Origin: Desulfurellaceae bacterium bin18
GTDB taxonomy: Bacteria > Desulfobacterota > Binatia > Bin18
NCBI GenBank assembly: GCA_002238415.1
Contig: MPMI01000012.1
Location: forward strand, 1 to 64,000
Reading direction: 5' to 3'
DNA length: 64,000 nt
The notes under the pieces were generated by a model that did no database searches, had not been told where the DNA came from, and worked only from the letters and a program-made list of their open reading frames with translations. Every line of letters starts with the position of its first letter. The first letter of the stretch is position 1. Both the position numbers and the translations under genes were made by a program. This document shows positions 53,581 to 60,162 of this stretch, one piece after another.

Positions 53581-54333
53581 GTCAACGAGGGCTCTGACTT
53601 CAGCCGGACTCGGGCCGCCTGGACGGAGGAGGACGATGGCGTCGTCAAACCCGGCTTGGGCAAAACGCTGGAGAATTGCTCTGGTCTGTCCCAGATCGTG
53701 ATCGGCCGTCAACTGAATGGTGGAAACCATGGCTCTTCGCCCGCCGGCGGCGCGATAGCGTCCGAGGGAGTCTATGACTTGGTCGGCGGTCCGGTAGAAA
53801 GCGGAAGCAACCCAGCCGTCAAAGTCTTTTGCGGCCCGCTCTACCCCAGCGCCCCAGCTACCGAAAATGAGGGGTGGACCGCCCCTGAGCGTTTTCCACG
53901 GCGTCAGGTCACAGTATTCATTCTTCCCCTCGGCCAGCAGTCGTTTCAATTGCGCCAGGCTGGTATCGAAGGTTTTGAACCGATCCGCATAGGAGCGCTC
54001 GAAGGCGATGAAGTCCGTTTCCGTAGACCCCGCCCCAAGGCCGAGCGTGAGACGATCCCCACAGATTTGCATCAGAGAGAAAACGCGATGCGCCAGTTCG
54101 GTCGGCTGGTACAGCGGAAGCTGGAGAACCGCTGTCCCCAGTTCGACCTCCCTGGTTGCCGTTGCCGCGCTTGCCAGCGCTGTAAACGGGTCCGGCAGCA
54201 TAAACCCTCGGCCCACCGCCTGAGCCACCCACAGACTGTCGAAGCCCTCTTCGGCATAGCGTTTTGCCTGCTCCGCCAGATCGGTTGGCTGGGGCTGCGA
54301 TGATAAGAGACCGATGATTGCGCCGAGCCGCAT
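53554..54333 (-). CDS. LLM-class F420-dependent oxidoreductase
   Basis: A 259-residue protein: MRLGAIIGLLSSQPQ, GFDSLWVAQAVGRGFMLPDPF, VELGTAVLQLPLYQPTELAHR, GDRLTLGLGAGSTETDFIA and PLIFGSWGAGVERAAKDFDGW. Shorter than FMN-type LLMs, like F420-type. The last eight residues come from the minisatellite. It is 12 bp from the DOPA-dioxygenase-like gene and 10 bp from the nitronate gene, an operon. Confidence 0.83.
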   Translation of the reverse strand: MRLGAIIGLLSSQPQPTDLAEQAKRYAEEGFDSLWVAQAVGRGFMLPDPFTALASAATATREVELGTAVLQLPLYQPTELAHRVFSLMQICGDRLTLGLGAGSTETDFIAFERSYADRFKTFDTSLAQLKRLLAEGKNEYCDLTPWKTLRGGPPLIFGSWGAGVERAAKDFDGWVASAFYRTADQVIDSLGRYRAAGGRRAMVSTIQLTADHDLGQTRAILQRFAQAGFDDAIVLLRPGGPSPAEVRALVDQERDQERD

Positions 54334-54345
54334 GTCACTCCAACC

Positions 54346-54711
54346 CTATTTCTTTTCCTTCTTCTCCAGGTCGCGCAAAAACTGAATGTTCAGCTCAAGT
54401 CTTTCCCCCAGCCACAGGGCGCGGTGCGAATGGTCGGCGATATCATCGTCAGTCCGCGGGTGAATCAGGACGTTGAGACCGGAATGATTCAACATCAACC
54501 AGGGAACGAGGGTCTCAAACTGCTCCGGCTGAAAGGCGACCTGATACATGGATTGCGGATGCGGCCCCACCGGCTTGTCGCGCCAGCGGCCCATTTCGAC
54601 CTCGAATTGATCGCTTATGGCTTCACGTATGCCCGCCGCAGTCGCGCGGGTGGACTCATCATAATACACATGCGCGTGGAACCCTTTGATTTCGCTCTTG
54701 TCCTGTTGCAT
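54346..54711 (-). CDS. DOPA 4,5-dioxygenase family protein
   Basis: A 121-residue protein: FHAHVYYDESTRATAAGIREA, the GRWRDKPVGPHPQSMYQVAF signature and LMLNHSGLNVLIHPRTDDDIADH. The three histidine-rich segments match fungal DOPA dioxygenases and their small bacterial homologues. It may open aromatic rings, but bacterial members lack proof. Co-directional with the LLM and nitronate genes, first gene of the unit. Confidence 0.88.
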   Translation of the reverse strand: MQQDKSEIKGFHAHVYYDESTRATAAGIREAISDQFEVEMGRWRDKPVGPHPQSMYQVAFQPEQFETLVPWLMLNHSGLNVLIHPRTDDDIADHSHRALWLGERLELNIQFLRDLEKKEKK

Positions 54712-54757
54712 GGGGCCTCCCTTGTGGCTGGAATGGTGTTATCGAACGCCGCGCGTA

Positions 54758-54898
54758 TTATCGCCGGCCGGCTCTCCGGGCTGCGGCTGCATAGAAGTGA
54801 TTGGGCACCGCGCCTTCCATTTCGGTGACCCAACTGAAGATTTCCTGAATGATCGGATCGTCAATACGCTCTGGTTTATTGATTGCCACACGGGCCAT
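54758..54898 (-). pseudogene. truncated carboxymuconolactone-decarboxylase-like fragment
   Basis: A 46-codon frame starting MARVAINKPERIDDPIIQEI, with a good Shine-Dalgarno-like GGTGGTG, reads on through FSWVTEMEGAVPNHFYA, which resembles the start of peroxidase-like carboxymuconolactone decarboxylase proteins (MAR...EGAVPNHFY). It then runs into AAAARRAGRR and a stop, so the catalytic CxxC part is missing. Either a truncation or a small orphan gene. The family call is from memory of the N-terminus. Confidence 0.45.
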
Positions 54899-55023
54899 AC
54901 GTCACCACCTGTTGATTGTTGATTGGAGCGCTACGGGTGTTTGGTCGGTCCGGCCTCCGTTCTTTAATACCCCGCTACGGACCTGTGTGCAAAGCCTTTG
55001 GATTCTGCGGGGTGAAAGCAGGC

Positions 55024-55050
55024 CGGGCAACCACAGGGGGTTGCCCCTAC
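55024..55050. repeat. GGGCAACC hairpin repeat
   Basis: GGGCAACC-ACAGGG-GGTTGCCC followed by CTAC forms an 8-bp stem. Elements with GGGCAACC and GGTTGCCCCTAC are common intergenic repeats in many bacterial phyla. Adjacent to a CCCTCACCC repeat. Confidence 0.6.
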
Positions 55051-55060
55051 GACCTGCGTT

Positions 55061-55097
55061 CCCTCTCCCCTGGAGGGAGAGGGCGAGGGTGAGGGGG
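55061..55097. repeat. dispersed CCCTCACCC-type GC-rich palindromic repeat, copy 4
   Basis: CCCTCTCCCCTGGAGGGAGAGGG followed by CGAGGGTGAGGGGG, in inverted orientation to the copies at 24760 and 50665. Located 10 bp from the hsdR stop, so it may terminate the operon. Confidence 0.8.
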
Positions 55098-55105
55098 CCA
55101 ATCGG

Positions 55106-58100
55106 TCAGGCGGCAGCGACGGTTTCGTAATACGGCGAGGGGAGGGTGGGGTAGACCTGGAAGACGTGGCGGAATACCTCATCCGAGCGCTTTTCCACTT
55201 CCCCCTCCGTATAGCTTTGCGGCAAACCGGTGGTATCACTCCACAGAAAGTCTTGGATGGTAACGCGCACCGCGTCGCAGGTCGCCTGCTTGTCGCGCCA
55301 CTGATCGACGCGCAGTTTCTCGCCCTTCAGCGTCGCTAGCAACTCGGTGGCAACGGTCTTAATGCGCCGGATGTCGGATTTGCTCAGGTGCGGTTTCTTG
55401 AGAAGGTCAAAGACGGCCAACGACTCTTCATCAAGGCCCTCACGGGCCGCTCGGCTCTGCTCTTCATCCAACTCCTGCACCAGCTTGAGCAGCGCCTCAA
55501 AGGTCTGCTCAATCGTCACGCGGTCCTTCTCTCGGTTGTATTGGGCAACGATCTCTTCGTAGTGGCGCTGAAAATCGGTCCGCAACGGGTTCTGTTGCAA
55601 TAACCGCCGCAGCCGGCTTTCTACACTGTGGCGCAGGTTCTGGACAACAGTGTTTCTGGTCGGGCTGCGCGCAAACTCGTGCTTCAACCGCTCGAAATCA
55701 ATCCGGCTGATGTCATAGGGCTCCTGTTTTTCGGTCACGGCATCAGGCTGGACATCAATGGCCTCGTCCACCACTTGGTGCAGAGTGCGAATGATGGCGC
55801 TGATATCAGCCTGCTCGCGGTCCTGTTGCAGGCTCTTGTAGATAATGTTGATGGCATCGCGTTCACGGCGGTAGACATTCACGCCCGACACATTCAGGCA
55901 GGCCCGGAACTTCTTGAACACCTCCCGGCATAAGACCTCGAAGCGCTTACGGGCCTCGTCGTTCTCATTCGCCGCCTCCTTGCAGGCCACAATGGCGGCG
56001 TTACGCTCGAAGCCGGACAGTTCGATCACGTCGTCCAGTGGTGCGCCACGCTCGTTGAGAAAGGTCCGCACCAGGGCAATCGCCTCGGCCAGGTCAGCCA
56101 GCAACTCTTCCTTTGGTCTGGCCGGATCGATTGCCCCACCGTCCGGCCGGGTGCCGGCGAAGATCGCCAGTGCTTTCCGCAGGTGAGTCAGGATGCCGCA
56201 GTAATCCACGATCAGACCGTTGTTTTTCCCTTCGTTGACCCGGTTGGCGCGAGCAATGGCCTGCATCAGCGTATGGGCCTTGAGGGGTTTGTCGAGATAC
56301 AGCGTGGACAGGCTCGGTACGTCGAAACCGGTCAGCCACATGGCGCACACAATGGCGATGCGGAAGGGGTGTTCCTCTTCTTTGAAGGCTTCGTCCAGCG
56401 CCATTCGCTGCATATTGCGAAAGCGTGGCTGGCTGCGCATGGATTCAGGCAGTTCCATGCCGTCCTTGATGAGGCGGCGGTGCGGGGTGATGTCCAACTC
56501 CCATTTACCGAACTTTTCTACCTCGCCCTGCTCCTCGCTCACCACTACCGCCGCGCGGGTCTCACCCATCCAGTTGATTTGCTGCGTCAGATGGCTCTCC
56601 TCTTGCTCGTCGGTAGCCGCCGACTTCTTCGTAGCCAACTCCCTGATGCGCTCTTGCCAGTAGAACTCGATCAGCCGGTGCATCCGCACGCAGGTGATTT
56701 TATCAATACACACCAGCATGGCCTTGCCCGTCTCCCAGGCCGTTGAATAATGCTGCACGAAGTCTCGGGCTACCTGGTCGAGGCGTTTATGTGCGGTAAT
56801 GATGTGATAGTCGCGCTTCAGTTCCCGTTCCAGCCGCTGTGCTGTGTCGATGCCGTCGATTTCCAGTTCATCCAGCTTGTCGGCAATCCGCTCGTTCAGG
56901 TCGCCGATGGCCACGCCCAGGTTCTCGCCTCGGGCGTCGTAATAGAGCGGCACGGTAGCCTTATCCTTCACTGCTCGCTGAAAATCGTAGGTTGAGACGT
57001 AGTTGCCAAAGACCTGCCGCGTGATTTCGTCGTCCTTGAACAGTGGCGTGCCGGTGAAGCCGATATAGCTGGCGTTCGGCAGGGCATTACGCAGGTTGAG
57101 CGCCAGCGTGCCGTACTGGGTGCGGTGGGCCTCGTCGGTGATAACGATGATATCGTCGCGTGCGGTATAGTGCTCGCCCTGGCCCAGGTCCCGATTGAAT
57201 TTCTGGATCAGCGAGAAGACGTATGCCTTATGCTGGGCCAACAAGTGGCGCAAATCTGCGCCGCTGGCGGCCCGGCAGGGGTCTTTGTCGTGATCCACCA
57301 CCCCGCAGCCGGCAAAGGTCTTGTAAATCTGGGTGTCGAGATCGTCACGGTCGGTCAACACCAGAAAGGTGAAGTTGCCGCCGAGTTTCCGGTGTACCTT
57401 GCGGGCAAACATCACCATTGAGTAGCTTTTGCCGGCCCCCTGAGTATGCCAGAAGACACCCAGCCGACGCTGGCGTATCTCTCGTTCACGTACCGCCTCA
57501 ATAGCCCGGTTGACACCGAGGAACTGGTGATTGCGGGCCAGGATTTTCTTTGGCTCGCCCGAGGACTCATCAAAGAGAATGAAATTCTCCACCAGGTCCA
57601 TGAAGTTCCGCTTGTCACAGACGCCCTTGAGCAGCGTCTCCATGTCCACCACGCCGGGGTCCGCCTCGTCGAGCCGCTTCCACTCGTGGAAATGCTCCCA
57701 CTTGCTGGTGATGGAACCGAGCTTGGCCTTCTCACCGTTGCCGAACAGGACAATGGCGTTGTGGTGGAACAGGTGAGGAATAGTGTCGCGGTAGTCGGAG
57801 TAGTTCCGCTCAAACGCGGTCTGAAGGTTGCGATGGATGTTCTTGCACTCGATAAACAGCAGCGGCAGTCCGTTGACAAAGCCGACAATATCGGCCCGGC
57901 GGCGATACAGGTCGCCCCGCACCCACAGCTCGCGCACGCACAGAAAGTGGTTGTTCTCCGGCTCATCAAAGTCGAACGCCCGCAGGCGTTCCCGCACCAG
58001 CTCGTCTTTGTCGTTGCGAAAGGCGACCTGCACGCCGTCACGGATAAGGGCGTATTGCTCGCGGTTGGCGGCGACCAGGGTTTGTGAGGTCACAGGAGTG

Positions 58101-58342
58101 GTGAGCTGGCGCACGGCCTCAGCATAGGCGGCCTCGGGCAGACCCGGATTCAGGGCTCTCAGTCGCTCGCGTAGTATACGGGTCAGCACCACCTCGCGGT
58201 CGGAGGCACGGCCCAGCAGGCTGTCCGGTCCGAAGTCTTCGTTGTTATGGGCATAGACCGACTCCCAGCCGAGCTGGTGTTCCATATAATCGGCGGTCGT
58301 TTGCTGAACGAGCGTGTCTTCGGTGTAGGCTGTTGATGTCAT
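55106..58342 (-). CDS. hsdR: type I restriction enzyme subunit R (HsdR)
   Basis: About 1078 residues. The N-terminal nuclease is RRADIVGFVNGLPLLFIECK, the D...ExK catalytic set. The motor follows with Walker A HTQGAGKS (near 303-309), DEAH at about 405-408 (VITDEAHRTQYG), YIGFTGTPL and the later IAIVCAMWLTGFDVPSL and MQAIARANRV of helicase motifs V and VI. It cuts DNA and translocates it when complexed with HsdM and HsdS. ATG 58342 is chosen; GTG 58348 also is possible. The hsdS and hsdM parts are about 4 kb upstream, with unrelated genes in between. Confidence 0.93.
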   Translation of the reverse strand: MTSTAYTEDTLVQQTTADYMEHQLGWESVYAHNNEDFGPDSLLGRASDREVVLTRILRERLRALNPGLPEAAYAEAVRQLTTPVTSQTLVAANREQYALIRDGVQVAFRNDKDELVRERLRAFDFDEPENNHFLCVRELWVRGDLYRRRADIVGFVNGLPLLFIECKNIHRNLQTAFERNYSDYRDTIPHLFHHNAIVLFGNGEKAKLGSITSKWEHFHEWKRLDEADPGVVDMETLLKGVCDKRNFMDLVENFILFDESSGEPKKILARNHQFLGVNRAIEAVREREIRQRRLGVFWHTQGAGKSYSMVMFARKVHRKLGGNFTFLVLTDRDDLDTQIYKTFAGCGVVDHDKDPCRAASGADLRHLLAQHKAYVFSLIQKFNRDLGQGEHYTARDDIIVITDEAHRTQYGTLALNLRNALPNASYIGFTGTPLFKDDEITRQVFGNYVSTYDFQRAVKDKATVPLYYDARGENLGVAIGDLNERIADKLDELEIDGIDTAQRLERELKRDYHIITAHKRLDQVARDFVQHYSTAWETGKAMLVCIDKITCVRMHRLIEFYWQERIRELATKKSAATDEQEESHLTQQINWMGETRAAVVVSEEQGEVEKFGKWELDITPHRRLIKDGMELPESMRSQPRFRNMQRMALDEAFKEEEHPFRIAIVCAMWLTGFDVPSLSTLYLDKPLKAHTLMQAIARANRVNEGKNNGLIVDYCGILTHLRKALAIFAGTRPDGGAIDPARPKEELLADLAEAIALVRTFLNERGAPLDDVIELSGFERNAAIVACKEAANENDEARKRFEVLCREVFKKFRACLNVSGVNVYRRERDAINIIYKSLQQDREQADISAIIRTLHQVVDEAIDVQPDAVTEKQEPYDISRIDFERLKHEFARSPTRNTVVQNLRHSVESRLRRLLQQNPLRTDFQRHYEEIVAQYNREKDRVTIEQTFEALLKLVQELDEEQSRAAREGLDEESLAVFDLLKKPHLSKSDIRRIKTVATELLATLKGEKLRVDQWRDKQATCDAVRVTIQDFLWSDTTGLPQSYTEGEVEKRSDEVFRHVFQVYPTLPSPYYETVAAA

Positions 58343-58348
58343 CGCCAC

Positions 58349-58729
58349 TTATGCCGCCATCGTGCGGACGCCGTAGAGCGGGATGCGGGCGTCCCTGGTG
58401 ACGAGAATCAGTCCTTCGGCTTGGGCCTGGGCGACCAGCATCCGGTCGAACGGGTCGCCGTGGTGCGGCGGAAGGGCGCCGGCCTGCTCTGCGTGAAAAA
58501 ATGTAAGGGATAGCGGTGTAAAGCCCTGCTCTTTTATGCTCGCTTCCAGGTTGTCCGGGGCCTGAAGCTTCCCCAGCGCACGCTTGACAGCGATTTCCCA
58601 GACGCTGACAGGGCTAACGAAGACTTCGTTTTGCGCATCCTCTAAGGCTGCACGGGCGCGCTTGCTCAACTTCCGGGGTTCGGTGAGCGTCCATAAGAGG
58701 GCATGGGTGTCCAGCAGGAAACGCTCCAT
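58349..58729 (-). CDS. vapC: PIN-domain ribonuclease toxin VapC
   Basis: A 126-residue toxin: MERFLLDTHALLWTLTEP with the first acidic residue, SVWEIAVKRALGKL with the second, and GDPFDRMLVAQAQAEGLILVTRD with the third and fourth, the four-acid PIN site that cleaves RNA. The TAATG overlap with vapB places it in one operon, translated just after the antitoxin. It ends 6 bp before the hsdR ATG. Confidence 0.92.
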   Translation of the reverse strand: MERFLLDTHALLWTLTEPRKLSKRARAALEDAQNEVFVSPVSVWEIAVKRALGKLQAPDNLEASIKEQGFTPLSLTFFHAEQAGALPPHHGDPFDRMLVAQAQAEGLILVTRDARIPLYGVRTMAA

Positions 58730-58983
58730 TATTCGTCTTCATCCGGGAATATCTTTGAGTTGTAGAACGAGTCGATAAACTCCTGGGGTGTCTCGTCAAA
58801 GTCCGGGGCAATCCAGATTTGGCCCTTCAACGCCCCGAGTTTCCGTTTGGTCTTCGGCTTGCGATACGGCTCCAGCCGCAGGTAGGGCTCACCAGCCTTG
58901 GCGATGACGATTTCCTCGCCCTCCCAGGCCAATTTGCCCAGCTTCGAGAGCTGTGACTTTGCCTCGTGCATATTTACTTTCAT
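58729..58983 (-). CDS. vapB: Phd/YefM-type antitoxin VapB
   Basis: An 84-residue antitoxin: MKVNMHEAKSQLSKLGKLAW and EEIVIAKAGEPYLRLEPYRK form the Phd/YefM DNA-binding fold; the C-terminal DFDETPQEFIDSFYN is the toxin-binding helix. It normally represses its own operon and blocks VapC. The stop overlaps vapC. The promoter likely lies between 58984 and 59076. Confidence 0.9.
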   Translation of the reverse strand: MKVNMHEAKSQLSKLGKLAWEGEEIVIAKAGEPYLRLEPYRKPKTKRKLGALKGQIWIAPDFDETPQEFIDSFYNSKIFPDEDE

Positions 58984-59076
58984 CAGGCTCTCCAGATAGC
59001 TAAGTTGGGCTAAGGCTATAAGGATGCTCTAGCTCCGTCAAGGTGAGAAGCGAGTCGTTTGGGTATCTTCAGCACG

Positions 59077-59115
59077 TCAGTGATCGATCCAGACCGCAGT
59101 ATCGACAAGGATCAT
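59077..59115 (-). pseudogene. 12-codon remnant of a second VapC
   Basis: From ATG 59115 the frame reads MILVDTAVWIDH and stops. This is the near-universal start of VapC PIN toxins (M-I-L-V-D-T-S-V-W-I-D-H) including the first catalytic aspartate. The rest of the toxin is missing. The scrap lies between vapB and the AlbA_2 gene. Confidence 0.5.
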
Positions 59116-59136
59116 GTGGGGCGTTGAAGGAGACTC

Positions 59137-59367
59137 CTAACTTGTAGGGTACTTGCAGGGTAGCTTGTGGGGTACTTGGTCCCGACTTGGTCCCGACTTG
59201 GTCCCGACAATCTCGCCCTTATCCGTGACCCCAAGCAGGATGACGCCCCCGGAGGCATTGGCAAAGGCGCACATCTCTCGTCCAAGGTCGGACGGCATGG
59301 AACGTTTGAACTCGGATGTGAATCCTTCGCCTTGGGCAAGCAAGGCCTGGAACTCTTGCGCGTTCAT
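59137..59367 (-). CDS. truncated AlbA_2 (Schlafen-like) domain protein
   Basis: A 76-residue protein: EFQALLAQGEGFTSEFKRSM and AFANASGGVILLGVTDKGEIVG are the start of AlbA_2-type ATP-binding proteins, which are normally 350-500 residues. After GEIVGTKSGPSRDQV the frame runs through an 11-bp repeat array and ends in CKYPTS. A change of unit number would reopen other frames. The start at ATG 59367 is the usual family start. Probably non-functional as it stands, or switched by the repeats. Confidence 0.65.
   Translation of the reverse strand: MNAQEFQALLAQGEGFTSEFKRSMPSDLGREMCAFANASGGVILLGVTDKGEIVGTKSGPSRDQVPHKLPCKYPTS
59141..59207. repeat. 11-bp tandem repeat array, two unit types
   Basis: Units CTTGTAGGGTA (59141), CTTGCAGGGTA (59152), CTTGTGGGGTA (59164, after one extra G), then CTTGGTCCCGA three times (59175, 59186, 59197). 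The unit is not a multiple of three, so each change in copy number shifts the AlbA_2 frame. In protein the array reads SGPSRDQVGTK-like. Confidence 0.85.
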
Positions 59368-59486
59368 GTCGGCTCGGTCCGCTGTTCGCGGAGGATGCTC
59401 AGTCCTCCATCTTATTGACGAATCACACGGACAGCATACCATACATCAATGGCGAAGATGATAATCTCTTAAAAAGGAAGCGCAAA

Positions 59487-59732
59487 ATGTCAGAGGAATA
59501 TCAGTTGCACCTCCAGATCAAGCGGCTGGAGACCGGAGAATATCTTGCAACAGCAGACGATTTCCCCGGTCTGGTGGCTCAGGGGAGGACCGTAGCCGAA
59601 GCGGTGGAAATTGCTCAGGACGTGGCGAGAAAGCTGATTGAGTCCTACCGGGAACATGGCGACCTCTTGCCAAAGGGCTTGCGCCCCATGAACAGGGCGG
59701 TCGTAGAGTTGGATGTCTCTATTGGTGTCTGA
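59487..59732 (+). CDS. hicB: HicB-family antitoxin
   Basis: An 81-residue protein: YQLHLQIKRLETGEYLATADDFPGLVAQGRTVAEAVEIAQDVARKLIES in its parts (LETGEYLATADDFPG then LVAQGRTVAEAVEIA), the classic HicB partial RNase H fold, with PKGLRPMNRAVVELDVSIGV as the C-terminal strand. AAGGAAG precedes ATG 59487. HicB blocks HicA mRNA interferase. The downstream overlapping frame starts exactly like HicA but is otherwise different, so HicB appears orphaned. Confidence 0.85.
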   Translation: MSEEYQLHLQIKRLETGEYLATADDFPGLVAQGRTVAEAVEIAQDVARKLIESYREHGDLLPKGLRPMNRAVVELDVSIGV

Positions 59733-60082
59733 TGGGGCGTCTGGCCGGTTTCACTATGAGCGATTTGAGTTTGCTGAGATGCCTTTACGCGAGTGTCGAG
59801 GCATATGGGACCCTGATAGATAGAGCTATTCAACAGCTTGGGCAGGGGAGGGTTGATCCGACCGGGCCAGATCAGAAGCAACTCGCTCAGCTCCTTATCA
59901 ACGCAAGCGATCAAGGTCTGGAATCCCAGTCGCTTGACGCCTTGATGCTAGACAGCCTGCTCAGAACAAATACGGGCGAGCCTTTATCGGACTGGAAACG
60001 GCTTGGTGAGCAACTTCAGAACGGTGATGTAGACCAAGCCTACCTGAGACAACTCGAAGTGCTTGCTCAAGGATTAGAGTAA
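59732..60082 (+). CDS. unknown ORF carrying the first codons of hicA
   Basis: A 116-residue frame that overlaps the hicB stop by TGATG. Its first seven residues, MGRLAGF, are the usual N-terminus of HicA toxins coupled to this HicB type, but from residue 9 (MSDLSLLRCLYASVEAYGTL) it shows no HicA dsRNA-binding fold, no histidine motif G-S-H. So hicA is cut after about 8 codons and joined to other sequence. That sequence (LIDRAIQQLGQGRV, LLRTNTGEPLSDW, QLEVLAQGLE) is helical and unknown to me. A start at ATG 59756 would make it an independent gene of 108 residues. Confidence 0.55.
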   Translation: MGRLAGFTMSDLSLLRCLYASVEAYGTLIDRAIQQLGQGRVDPTGPDQKQLAQLLINASDQGLESQSLDALMLDSLLRTNTGEPLSDWKRLGEQLQNGDVDQAYLRQLEVLAQGLE

Positions 60083-60162
60083 GAGCGAGTGGGGGTAGCC
60101 GTAGCCCACCTATATGTATGAGATGAGTTCTAATAATCAATTCAGACTAAAAAATGGTGATT

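Noticed and set aside
52905-53597. A 230-codon plus-strand frame inside the nitronate monooxygenase gene
   Set aside because: Antisense shadow of a conserved enzyme and without recognisable domains.
59141-59207. CRISPR-like array
   Set aside because: Units are 11 bp head to tail with no spacers and no cas genes nearby.
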